Of a stretch of DNA of 64,000 nucleotides, positions 12,819 through 24,800 are shown piece by piece. Source of the stretch: Tetraselmis striata (lineage: Eukaryota > Chlorophyta > Chlorodendrophyceae > Chlorodendrales > Chlorodendraceae). The number at the start of each line of letters is the position of its first letter. The first letter of the stretch is position 1. The notes under the pieces are model-generated. The model did not search any database, was not told the origin of the DNA, and saw only the letters and a program-made list of their open reading frames with translations. The translations under genes and the position numbers were made by a program. Location: NCBI GenBank assembly GCA_006384855.1, contig VCJN01000956.1:1-64000 (forward strand), read 5' to 3'.

Positions 12819-15800
12819 CAAAGCAGGATGGCAATTAAACAGTGTTTGTTTTTAACTGCAGAAATTTGGCATTGCTGTTGGTATAAAGCAGTTTCCGGCA
12901 AGTTGAGCAAGACAAGCGCAGCGGCAACATGGTACCCTGTGACGCTAGTGCTCGACATTGAGAAGCTAGACATTGCCACCGGTTCTGCGAGGCGCTGCAG
13001 GCTTGCCCGGCACCCCCACAGGTCTACTACCGCTGTATCCGCATCGCTCGGGTTTCGCGATGGCGGCTGCGCACCTGCGTTGCGCCCTCCACCATGATGT
13101 CCCAGGGCAGCTGCATGTCAATGAGAACCTCCCCGATGATGGAGACTCCAGGCAGCACCATGTACTCCACCTTTTGCGTCAGCGGCAGATCAGGGCCGCC
13201 CTCTCCGGCAAGGTCCAGCAGGTCGCCCGACTTGTACTTGAGCTGCGCGCCGCTGCTGACGATGTTGAGCGTCTGCTCAAAGTTGAGTGCGATCCCGATG
13301 GTCATTCTCTCCAGCGCAGCCAGGTTGGACCAGTCCAGCAGCTGCCGCCGCGCGATGCCCTCGGTGAGAGCCCGGCGCACGTGGGCATGGCCGTGCTCCA
13401 TCATGTCCTCGGCCGTCTGCTCCAGGTGGCGGGCGAGTTGGTGGTCGGAGAGCTCCCCGAAGGGCATCTGCGGGCCGGACTTGCCGTCCAGCTGCAGCAG
13501 CTTGCGCGAGGCGGCGCGTGTCACCGTCTCCTCCACCCACTCAGCCACGACCTGCGCCACAGGAGTAGTTGTCAGAGACTCTTGAGGGAACCTTGCACAG
13601 GCCTAAGACACAACACATGACAAGACTAGACTAGCACAACATCCAGAAAAAAATGCGCTTTGCGGTATCCTGTGTGTACATGCACAATGCCGGTGCGGGG
13701 TGGGGAGCTTCCTCGCCTGTTCGATCTCCTCCCGGCTTGCCGGCGCGTGCACATCCGCCAGCAGCGCGCGGCGGCGGCGGCCGAGGAGTCCGTTGATGCT
13801 GTTGGTGAAGTCCTCGAGAAAGCGCTTGACATCCGCTGACGCCGACTGGATGCCACTCACGGCGTCCTTGATGCCCGACAGCATGCTTTCAAACGCAGCC
13901 TTGAGCTCCTCCGCGAGCGAATCCAAGATGGGCAACAGCGCCTCCTCGAATATGTCTGCCAGCCAGCCAGGCACAGCAGCGTCAGACACCACGGCGCAGT
14001 CTGCGCAGCTGAGGGTTTTTTTCGAATTACGGCATGAGGATCTACATTTCGGCTGAGCACCATCACCCAGAACAGGGTTCATCTGAACAAGGAGGGGGCG
14101 CCGGCGTATTAAAAGGATCTGGCTCAAAGGTGAAGTGACAGCGCAGAGATTGCAGGACTGCACAAGCACGGTGCTATCGGAGGAGGATGCCGAGTTCGGA
14201 ACAGCAAAGCGAGAGTCAAAAAGGGGAGGGCGGTGAAACATGGTGGACAGCTGTCAAGCCAGCGAGGAGTCCAATACATTCGCGCCCCTCAAGTTATTCA
14301 AGAATGTGGCAACGACTCTGACCACGGTAGTGCGCGGTGTCGGAGACGGCGGAGGGCACAGTGTGTGTGTGGGGGGGGGGGGGGGGGGGGGGGGGGACCT
14401 TGGAGGAAGCGGCCGAGCTTGCTGGCGCTAAGTGAAAAGTCCCGTATCTGGAAGCATGCCTTCATGTTGTTCAGCGTCGTGGAGATCTGGTAGTTGAAGT
14501 CCTCGTAGAGGTACACCTCGTTGCCGGCAAACACCTGCACCCCGGAGCCGAGGGCTGCGAGCTTGCAGAAGGGCAGGCAGATCCTGCGGGTCCACCGGCG
14601 GGGAAGTGAACACAGCGATTGGCGGGGCATAATCAACACGTGCGGATGGCTGCACGCAGTAGCGCTGTCTGGCAGGTATTCATCATCAGCAGAGGCATTG
14701 CGGCTGCTGCGCACTGCGCTCCAGGCACTTACCCTGGCGGGCTTCCCTCGAGGGGCAACAGTGCTGTCAGCACCGACGTCATGCCGTCCAGCAGATCCTC
14801 TGGTGAGGGCAGCCAAGGAAGGTCCCGGAGCGCCTTGACGATCATGTCAGGAATCCCTGAGATGTGGCCAGGCAAGGACTCCACCAGGTTCCACACCTCC
14901 CGCGCCTTGGCAAGTGCGTCATCCAGGAACTCAGTGGCAGACCGGATCCAGCCCTTGAACTCATTTGTCGCCGCATTCTTGGCGTTGTTGTAAGCGCGCG
15001 TCGCCTCATCCTTGGCCGCGTTGAAGGTGTCCTCCACGAAGTCCACAATTGCGCTGCAGCAGAACTTGAGGCGGCGGCCGGAGCCGAAGGTGACATTGCC
15101 AGAGAGGCCCTGCAGGCTGAGCTCCATCTCGTCGCCGCGCTCGATCAGACGCGTGTCGTATCTGTCACTGCCATCCAGCTCAGCCCCAGTGGCGTCCAGC
15201 AGGCCCATGCGCATGATCGCCAGCATGGAGTACTCGTAGTGGTTGGTCACAAAACGCAGCAGGGTCACTTTCAGAGTCGCAGCGTCGCCGGCCATCACGC
15301 TCAACTCCTGAGGGCACACCAGGGCAGGGAAGGGATGACGGGAACCTGTTAGTAGCATCCTACCCAGAGTACTGAACTTGGGGGAAAAAACTATGACATA
15401 TAAAGCAAATCCAAAGTGCAGTATGGCATCTTCAGGCAATCAGACATGCTGGTTCAGAGACCAGGTCCGCGCAATTCTCGCGCTGGAAGCTGGGTGTGGG
15501 CATGCCTCTCTACTGGCCAGATCCAGCTCCACCTCCGCAGACTCGCGCTCTACCGACAAGATCTGCAGGTTGATCTTGGTGGTGTCTTCAGCGGTGACTG
15601 TCCAGCCAGTGATGGACTTGAGCTCCTCCTTGTCGAGGCCAAACAGAACTGCAAGCCCGCCCACGAAGTTCAACTCGGTGGTGTACGATGCCTGCGAACG
15701 AGGCGTAGGGGCGAGGTATTGGGAGAACAAGGCACGTGCCACGGCGTCATAGGCTGCCAAATACAACGATGATATAGGCAGTGGCGGCAGTGCGGCACGG

Positions 15801-16713
15801 GCGGGCATTTTGTGTGGAGGCCAGCGGGGCTGGAAGTGTGGGCCTGAGCTCGGCATACCACTTGGGAGCGCACGGGGCTGCCGTCACTGGACAGCATCAC
15901 GCCATTGTCATCCGTTAGCGGGGAGGTGGTGGCCATGGCGCCGGTCGACGTGACCATGACGCCGTCGTCGTTCGTCAGGGTGGCCATCACGACGGCGCCG
16001 CCCTGCTGCTGCAGCTGCGACAGCCGCCGGCGCCCCGTGGCCTCCTGCGGGCGGAAGCCAAGACGCGCGGGTGAGGGTGAAATGACAAGGAAGAGGAGCG
16101 CTTTATCTGGCTGGGATGTAACCTCATCCAGCAACAGGCACGGCGGCGGCCTCTGGGCGGCCGGAAGCTGGAGGGGCCCGGATGCCGAACCTCGCTGTTG
16201 TTGCCGATCGGCGCCGAGACCCGCAGCACGCCGTCTTGGTCCAGGTGGAACTCGGTGGACATGGTCTGCACAGCCTCGCCAGTGTCGGCGACCACCAGGA
16301 CACCGTCATCAAGCGAGGTCTGCCTCGTGAGGTTGACCACGGCGAACGCCATGCCGACGTTGCACACTAGCACGAAGGCGACGAGAGCTGCCAGCCCAAA
16401 CCCGAAGGTGCGCAGGCTCCGACCCTTGCTCTCCTCCGCAACTAGCGCGTCCACGATGTTCTGCACCTCGCTGGCATCGATCACGCCGTTGCCGTCCACG
16501 TCATACTTGTCTATCTCCTCCTCCAACCTGCGGAAAAGCAACGTCATAGCCCAGCCGAGAAGCGAGCGGACACAAGGGGGCGGCGAAGGTCGGGGGGGGG
16601 GGGGGGGGGGCGGGGGGGGCAGCGGCGCTGGAGAAAGCCGGGGAGTACCTGTCAATCGAGGACATGGACCGCTTCGGCTCCCCGCCGGCTGGGGAAACAT
16701 CATACAGCCTCAT
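8202..16713 (-). CDS. EF-hand / single-TM / six WSC-like repeats protein (paralogue A)
   Basis: Exons on the minus strand: 16649-16713, 16191-16527, 15862-16044, 15533-15691, 14733-15307, 14399-14583, 13717-13955, 13075-13551, 12355-12724, 11585-11908, 11243-11432, 10435-10743, 10008-10316, 9483-9791, 9041-9346, 8535-8840, 8202-8397. The frame is open for 1612 codons. A canonical EF-hand loop DVDGNGVIDASE lies at residues 31-42 and a transmembrane helix at about 62-86, so the N-terminus is probably cytosolic and the rest outside. Residues ~90-990 match only the neighbouring paralogue. Six WSC-like units (YVGCYLEDGGRGF, YLGCWSEDSGRAF and so on, each followed by FGLQ..ECW) fill ~995-1612. WSC domains bind wall glycans in other proteins; a role in wall sensing with calcium is inference. 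The ends of exons 3 and 4 are uncertain by a few codons. The exon 7 donor appears to be GC. The start is the first in-frame ATG; an upstream exon is possible. Confidence 0.85.
12783..12819. repeat. (CA)n microsatellite in intron
   Basis: About 18 CA dinucleotides in the intron 12725-13074 of the minus-strand WSC gene, next to a pure G run (12747-12769) that reads as C on the sense strand near the acceptor. Confidence 0.95.
14370..14396. repeat. Pure G run (C run on sense strand) directly after a splice donor
   Basis: About 27 uninterrupted G on the plus strand. On the minus-strand gene it is a C run beginning one base after the GT donor of exon 14399-14583. It is the clearest example of a pattern seen across the window. 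Confidence 0.9.
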
Positions 16714-17593
16714 ATGACGTACCAATATCGGCCTGCTCTGCGAGCGCTTGGAGAGGGAGGGACAGCCCGCTGCAGCGGGTCGGTGGCAGTATGGGTCGAG
16801 GGTTGGGTTTTATCTGCGCGATTATGGTGGAAGCGTCACCACTACTTATTGGGCCAACACTTAAATCCTTACCGGCAACCGCTTCGCTGCGGGGAGGTAC
16901 GGGTGTGGGGAATAAAGTACGGGGTACCTGGGTGGTGACCAGCCCACCCGGATGGGGATACCTGCCGAGTGTTCAGGGCCCAGAAGCGCCGACGCTGGTC
17001 GCAGCACAGTACAGCGACGAACCTGGTGAGCACCCGAGCGTGATGCGCCTTGGCTCGACCCTACGCTGCGAGAGAAGAGAAGCAGATGAGCTGACGTCGC
17101 GGCATGCGCACCGCATGCTGTCGTCATCGCACTGCCCGTACGCCGTACTGCTGTTACCGGTAGCCAGGGAGTACGATTATGCGATGAGCGAGCAATATTT
17201 CATTACTACTATTACTTAGCGCTATGTATTTATACAGCATACATTTCTATCTATCATCATTTTTATTTTATTTATACAGTAATTCGTACTCGTACGTGAT
17301 CAGTACCCGTACCGTGCTGCAGGTACAGTATTGCGCTACCGGTACGAGAACGCGTAATAAACTAAAAGGAATGACATACCATGGCATGCTCCGGAGGAGA
17401 ATTGAAATGTAGAGACTAAAATCTGAGATAAAGATCGCGTTTAATTGGTTTCAGGCTTATGTCTCTCTTTTGCTGGAAACCTTTCATAGTTATTGCTTGT
17501 TATTTCTGTTTGTAGTGCGCATGTGTGAAAGCACTGATGTAATAAATAAAGAACGCGTTTAATTTTAATGCTACTACTACGGCGGATGCTTGC

Positions 17594-17688
17594 ATACCTG
17601 TCGGTGGCTGCCATGGCGGTTCCTGCCTCTGGTGGCCGGTAGCTGGATTTCCTTCTGGATTTCTGTATGGATTTCTTGAATATTGCAG
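17594..17688 (+). repeat. ~95-bp direct repeat, copy 1
   Basis: The sequence gtggctgccatggcggttcc through ggatttcttgaat recurs at 19598-19688 with a few substitutions. Probably a mobile-element remnant. Confidence 0.75.
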
Positions 17689-19211
17689 CTGTTATATGTA
17701 ATGGTACCTGTCGGGCTCTAGCGACCTATAGGTACATGGTGTATTTTTGCATCCGGGCTTGAACATCATCGCGCCCGTAGGATTATTAGCAGCACTGGAT
17801 AAATATGAGCACCCGGAAATTCCGTGTTTGTTTCCTTATTAGTAGTAACAAGAGGTATCTCGCAGGATATATACTTACATGAGCTAGCAGCAGAAGGCGA
17901 TATCGGAAATCACCAAAATAAAAGGCAATCAGAAAGGTCCTCTACAACGACTGCGGGATGGAAGCAGTAACATGAGAAGACGCAGAGTGGGCACGAGTAC
18001 ACGCATCAAACTTGGCCATCTGCACACCGGCAGAGAGAATGCCGCCCATGGTACCATGCACGCAAGCCGAGACCCGCTGGATACCTCTTGTTTTTACTAA
18101 TAAGGACCCGCCGTCACGCTGGGCAGCTCTAACCCACTGCCCGCGCACCACAGGCCCTTCCTGGGCTGGCTGACCCCCGTGGCCCGTGCCAGGGGACCTA
18201 GGGAAATGGGTCAAGGGGCTCCCGGCCAGGGCTTTAGGGTTGTGTGTTCGCGCGGCGAGCTGCAAGGATAGGGTGTGGTGCGTGACGGTTGGACACCAAA
18301 TAAGGAACCCGATATATATATATACACACATGTATACAACGGCAATGCGGCATCGGCCAAGCCCAATTTTGCATCCGCCACCCTAGTCGGCCAGTGCCGC
18401 CTCTCCCGTGCCCAAAGTTGCAACCGGCGCCAGTGGGAGCTGCGGCGTAGCGAACACGACGGGCTATGTGCATGCGGGCGGCGGTGACGGGCGGTTGAGC
18501 TCGGCCGGGGTTGTGCTGGACACGGCCAAGATCGGCGCGGGTAACTCACTCGCTTGGCCTACTCGCAGTTCCGCCACGGCCGGGGCGTCCTTTACGACGG
18601 TCTGGAGCCTCGCCGATGCCAGGAGGTCAGCCTTGACAGGGTCACTAGGCCACGTACAAAGGGTCGAGATGGTCAAAGTTGGCTATGGAAAGGTCGGCGG
18701 TGTAAATTCGGCGGCGGTAGGTCAGGCGTGCGAGATCGCGGGAAAAAAGGCGAGAACGGAGTCGGCTCTTACCGGGCCGACCGCTTCGGTTCGTTCGCCA
18801 TAGCGTCCGCACTGCTAACCTACCGGGGTGCTAAAACATCAAGGGTGCCTGAGGGGGGGTTGCGGTGGGGCTTCTGGGGCGTCTCGTGCCTTCATTGCCC
18901 GCTGTCTTGAGTCCGAGCGGGGGCAGCGTGACATCAGATTGTCGCAATCCGCAATTACCTGGTCAACATCAGCATGGCACACCGGCCCCCATACTTGTCT
19001 GCTAACCCTGGGGCTTTGTGGAGCCCTTGCTTACATCATGTTTTTGGCCCTTTGCCCTAAGATGCCCCCCCAAAACTCCTCGGGGGGCTCAGGGGTTGCA
19101 AGAGCCCCGGGCGTGACGGATGCTTCCTTATTATTGTCATAGACTCCTTTTTAGTAATAACAAGAGGGTACTTTGGCAATCTGCTTCATGACAACATAAC
19201 AGCCGTCGCTG

Positions 19212-19338
19212 GTGTGTATAGCGGACCGTCGCCTACCCGAAGTGGATCACTGCCTAACGCTGCTATATTGCAGCCATACAATATGGCATGGTGTGCCATG
19301 CATACATTAATCGTTAAGTGCACCATACATAAACGGCC
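19212..19338 (+). repeat. Composite direct repeat
   Basis: The first half (cggaccgtcgcctacccgaa...) recurs at 19421-19478 and the second half (cagccatacaatatggcatg...) at 19718-19785. The two halves are joined here but separated in the second occurrence, so something was inserted between them or a fragment was deleted. Confidence 0.75.
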
Positions 19339-19597
19339 GTCCTATAGAGACGCTGCCATGGTTTACGCCGGTGTGTACATGACAACATAGCGACCGTCGC
19401 CGGGCGATCGCTACCCGTAGCCGGTGTGTACAACGGACCGTCGCCTACCCGAAGTGGATCACTGCCTAACGCTACTATATTATCATACTCATTACCAGTC
19501 GGTGCCTCCACATCACATCCGCTATTGGAGTGGCCCGGGATTGTGTGCTGGGGAGAGCGTCTCTATTGCGTGGAGCGGCGGCTCGCGGTTGGCGATG

Positions 19598-19688
19598 CTT
19601 AGTCAGTGGCTGCCATGGCGGTTCCCGCCTCTGTTGGCCCGTAGCTGGATTTCCTTCTGGATTTCTGTATGGATTTCTTGAATGTTGC
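19598..19688 (+). repeat. ~95-bp direct repeat, copy 2
   Basis: Partner of 17594-17688; it ends in the same tandem-like ggatttc motifs. Confidence 0.75.
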
Positions 19689-19949
19689 GTCTAGCACATG
19701 TAAGTTATATTATATCACAGCCATACAATATGGCATGGTGTGCCATACATTAATCGTTATGTGCAACATACATTAACGGCCATGCATCCTAGAGACGATG
19801 CCAGGGTTTATTCGTTGTTGCCAGTCCTGTCCGGGAGGGGGGGGGGGGGGGGGGGGCGCTTGAGGGAGTGTGGGTATAGCACGATGGATTACAAGTACAA
19901 TACATGTATTGTATTCGTATTTATTTATGTACTGTAAGGATCTGCATGT

Positions 19950-20010
19950 ACACACAAATACCCACGTGGGTACCCAGTGCCTGGTGCGTTTTGCGCAGTA
20001 TCCTTACAGA
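19950..20010 (+). repeat. 57-bp direct repeat, copy 1 (copy 2 at 20205-20262)
   Basis: The motif gggtacccagtgcctggtgc with flanks is present twice, about 255 bases apart, with four or five substitutions. Confidence 0.8.
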
Positions 20011-21840
20011 TGGTGCTTCTACGCACGCATTAGATCCGGGTTCGATCCCGCGGAGTAAAATATATATATGATATGATATGCATGATATGATATCCCCGCA
20101 ATGTTGGACGACCCGGCCAATGCGGATCGCCACCGAATCCAAGCCGAAACGTTGCTGGAGGAGGTCCTCCATCCTAGGGGGGGGTGGAGTATAAGGATAT
20201 ATGCCACACAAATCCCTATGTGGGTACCCAGTGCCTGGTGCGTTTTGCGCGGTATCCTTACATGTACCTACCGGTACCTAGGTACCTGTACGCCCCGCGA
20301 AGCAGTATCCGGGTAGCGACCAGCAAGCAGGCACCTACATGTAGCAAGCAGCGATTTGCGATGAACTCGCTTCTAAGATAGGGCGGGGAGTACTACTGGT
20401 AGGCCCGTATGTCGGGGGCGGGGGGGGGGGGGGGGGGCGGGACGCGGGCGGCGGGCCAGCCCTACAGGTATTTAGGGCGGGGAGTACAGGTAACGGCGTG
20501 CCCGTGACGGCAGTACAGTAATGTAAGGCCCGATAGATTGAGTGGTTTTTTGTGATTTCCTGATATCACCTTCTGCTGCTAGCTCATGTAAATAGAGTGG
20601 TGCCCCGGTAGCGACTACCACAACTGCAGAACTGTTATTGATTTCGTTTTTATTTCGGCGGCTTGCTATGTTGATCTCTCCAGTAGCGACTACTGCTTTT
20701 TTAGTGGTGGATTTGTTACTGGCCTTTTTAATAATTCACACCAGTACTGATATTGATCGGGGTTCATCTGATGATGGGCAGGCGGCATTCCGATTTGCGA
20801 GTAATAATAGCGACTATTTTCCGCTGCTGTTATTTGTTTTCCGCTGTTGTTGAAGCTGTATATGGAGATCACAGGCATACTACCTCCACACGTGTAATGA
20901 TTTTATTGCGATGTTCAGCCCCACGCGTTTCACAGGGTTTCAGCTGGTTCAGCTTCTAGCGACTGAAATAAATATAATAAAACCAAAACTTTAATCCCAT
21001 CCCTGTTACATGATGTATTTAGTATTTAGCATTTAAAACGCGTTCGCGACTGTAATGTACATACCGACCATATACAGTATAGTCCATCCCGCCCAGGTAC
21101 AGGTAGGTTTTTCCCCCGCCCCCGGGACAGGACTGGCATCAGTGAAACCCTTGATGCAGCGTCTCTACAGCGTAGTACCAGTACTGCGGCCCGCCTCTGA
21201 GCAGTACAGGCGGATTGCTGTGTTGATCTTTTAGTGCTACTTTGAGCAGTAGGTGGATATGTTACTGCCCTTTTTGTACATCGCACAAGTATTTCTTAGG
21301 GGTACTGGGTTTTATTTTTCTGCCCCCGGGACGACAGGGTAGTCGGTACTCGTATAGTACGGGTAATGCTGCAGGATTCGTACTCGTTGCTCGCAGATGT
21401 TACATACAATAATAACCAATAATATAATAACTTCTTGAATTTTGCAGCGCTGGCTCATGCAAGCATTAACCAACCATATAATAATAATAATATATATATT
21501 ATAATATATTATAATAACCATATAAAAAGGCACACCCTGTCGTCGCGGGTGCAGCGACTAGTACTACTAGTATCTCACCTTCACCTGTCTAATATATTAG
21601 TATTTTATACCCAACCCCATCACGAGCTAGTAGTCGCTACTCATAGCGCTACATGCAGCGCTACCACCGGGGCGACGATGCGGCGGGGTCATCTCCCTCG
21701 ATGATCGAGCAGCAATACGTTGGCCTCAACTACCCGGCGCCACTCGGCCCCGCTCCATTCCCGGGTACTCACCGGTGATAGCACGGCGCACGGCTTGTCA
21801 CAGGGACCATTCAAATCGTGCCACACTCGCGGTGGCGGCG

Positions 21841-24800
21841 ATGTCGTCCGAGGTCGCGCTGTACCCCCCGGGGACCCCGCATGCCGGCAATGATGACGAT
21901 GACGGGGAACATGAGGCAATTCCGGCGGTGGCGACGGCAGGCCATGGCCGGGCCAACGAGCTCGGCCTCGCAGTCCAGGCCACTAAGGCAGCCGCGAAAC
22001 TCAAGACTCGGATCTCCAACCCCAACCAGCTGTCAAAGCCGACGCGCAAAAAGTGAATCCCCCCCCCCCCCCCCCCCCGGCCCCTGAAACATCTTTGTGG
22101 GCGTTTCAATATATTAATATTGTCGACTCATCTGCAGAGGCACCCCCCCCCCCCCCCCCCCCCCCCCACCTCCCCCCTCCTACTCCCCGCCGCAATCCCG
22201 CAGACTGGCAGCCAAGCTTGCACAATTCGACCTGGACGGGAACGGCGTGATTGACAAGATAGAAGTCCGCCGCATCGTGGGTGAATTGGTCGCCTCTGAG
22301 ACGAAGGGGCGCAACACGCGCCTCGCGCTCGCAGCGCTGGCGGTCGTGCTGCTCCTGGTGCTCGCCTGCAACGCTGGGATGGCCTACGCCGTCGTATACC
22401 TCACTCGAGACACCTCCGTCGACGACAGCGCGCTCCTGGTGGACAAAGTCTCCGGCGACCCGGTGCACACCGCGTCGGGTGTGTTCCGGCTCGCGGAGGA
22501 CGGCACCCTGGTCGCCCGCGTGCAGCGCTTTGGTAACGACACCACCGACGAGGTATCCCCGACGCCGCCAGTGGCCGCCTCCCTGTATTCCTCCTCTGCT
22601 GGACCATATACTCGCCTGTGTCGTCGACTCGTCGGCGCCTTACATCGACGCTGCCATTGACGACTGAGTATCGCCTTCGTATATCCCCTGTTGTTCAGGC
22701 AGCGTCTGTTAATCTCTGGAAAGCAATAGACGCTATCTATTATGACACGGTTACCAGTCTGCTAGTCGCCAACGTGCTGGGGCTAATACAAGTGTTCCTG
22801 GCCTCTGTTTTGCACCCAGGACACTGCCAGGCGTCGGCTGATGTCCGGCCAAGGCGGCGGCGTCATCACCGCCGCCTCCTTCTCCAACGGCAACGGTATC
22901 CTGACCGCCGCAAGTGGTGACATCGTGTCAACTGCCGCGCTCACAGATGGCAGCGGAGTGCTGAAAAGCCCCTCTGGCCAGGCGGTGCAGACACAGCAGG
23001 TCGAATGGCGCCACGAAAGGAATTTGACTGACTTGACACAGCGGTCGCCTGAGCAGCAGGACCCTCTCCCCCTCCCCCTCCCTCCCTTGGCTCGGGAAGC
23101 TGAGATCCTGCGATTGCTGTTGTCTCCACAGGCAAGCTACGTTACCGAACTGGAGAATGAGGGTGGTCTGGAAATGCTGTTCAGCCTTCCAGAGCCTGCC
23201 ATCATGTCCATCACTGGCTGGACCGCTGAGGCGGAGGACGGCACGGAGGCAGACCTGGACATCATCGGTCACGAGATGGAGAGCGTCATCTTCCAGGCAG
23301 ATGACTTCCTGACTCAGGAGGATGCCGCGACGTTGTACGATAGCCTGCCGGCGCTGGAGGACTTCGTCATTGCATCGGTGGAGGTGCAGCAGTACCGGCT
23401 GATGTCCAGCCACTACAAGTACTCCATGGTCGTGGTCCGCCGGCAGCGCTTCCTCGACGGCAAGGGGCTGGGCAAGGAGGGCGCCTTCTTCTATCAGGGG
23501 CCTGTCTTAGTGCCGCGCGGGCAGGAGGACCTCTACAAGCTGCGCATGCCGGCAGGAAACGCCACCGACTACGACGGGGACAACGCACGTCGGCACCTGC
23601 TGGCCCGCCGGCTGCTCTGCAGCTGGTACGACGTCGGCTGCTGGGTCCAAAAGGGCAAGGACGAGATCGTCAACTGGTTCAAGAACCAGATCCGCTCCAT
23701 CACCAACTTTATCAACGACGCGCTGCGCGAGGTCCGAGAGATCTGGAACCTGGTGGAGTCGCTCCCGGGGCGCGTGGCCGCGCTACCGGAAATGGTGCTG
23801 AACGAGCTGAAGAAGCTGCCATGGCTGCCCTCCTCGCCCAGCCAGATCATCGACCCCGTGCTATCCATTGTCGCAACCATGACGCCCCTTGGAGGCAACC
23901 CGCCCGGGTGAGCGCCTTTGGAAGCCAATGCTTCCCGCCATGCAAGCACCGCTTGAGGCAGATCGGAAGCCTTCTTGCCGCTGAGTCTTCACTTTAAACT
24001 GATGAACACCCCTGATGCACCCTCATCCACTCTGGTGGCCCATATTCCTACGCGCAATGCAAGCGACCAGCTCTGAGGCTGCTGCTAACCGCCCATGTTT
24101 CGCGGGTCTCTGCAGGAAATGCGTCCCATACTGCAAGATCGCTGCACTCGGCGGCGACGCGATGATCTTTGCCGGCAACGAGGTCATCCTGAAGGAGGAA
24201 TTCAACTACTTCATCTCCACTACCCTGAGCAACCTCCAAACGTGCTTCCAGATCAGGTCCATCGAGTTTGACACCGGCAAGATCGCGCAATTTCTTTCAG
24301 GTGAGGACTCCCGCTCCCTGTCCTGCGCTCATCCCGCGGGGGAGGGAGGGTACCCACGGGGGCCTTCCTATAGTTACCCTGCCGAGCACTACAGGCTTTC
24401 CTACCAGGAGAGCTTCATTGACCTATTTCATTGAGCTTTCTGAAGATTAATGTATACAGTAACACTATCCCTTTAGTGAACATTCGGGGCCCCTCCCCCG
24501 TGTTCACTATAGGGGTGGGTTGATTATAGAAAGTAAAAGTAAAGAGATAGTGTCACTGTACTGCGTCAAGCTTCCATAGTTATTCTATGAAATACTGCTA
24601 CCGTTGGGCGTTAGATGTTGCTTAAATGGGTGGTTTTCTAATTGCCTTGCGCAGCAAGCTCTTTTGAATATTTAAAATACTTCTACATGCCTCAATACTT
24701 TCTGCATTCTGTCTGTCAGTGGTGGTGTGGTGTGTAGTTAATACTAGCTCCCTTCAAAGCTGCCCCCGTGTCTGACCTCAAAACGCCCACTGGTAGCCGG

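Larger units (their letters stand above)
16714..21840. other. Repeat-rich spacer between the two divergent paralogues
   Basis: 5.1 kb without a supported gene. It holds several direct repeats (listed separately), G runs at 19837-19856 and 20417-20438, and many copies of the word TAGCGACT. The ORF at 18408-18803 has coding-like composition but no family I recognise. The 5' ends of both EF-hand/WSC genes face this spacer, so their promoters must lie at its edges. Confidence 0.6.

Noticed and set aside
18408..18803. Plus-strand ORF of 131 codons in the spacer, and the overlapping minus-strand ORF
   Set aside because: Composition is coding-like but neither strand shows a family, splice structure or second copy; left as part of the repeat-rich spacer.
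20038..20050. GGGTTCGATCCCG as the B box of a tRNA or SINE
   Set aside because: No A box at the right distance and no acceptor or T stem that pairs properly.
22053..22250. ORF starting with a poly-proline run
   Set aside because: It is a translation of an intronic C run; the real gene splices over it from 22052 to 22204.
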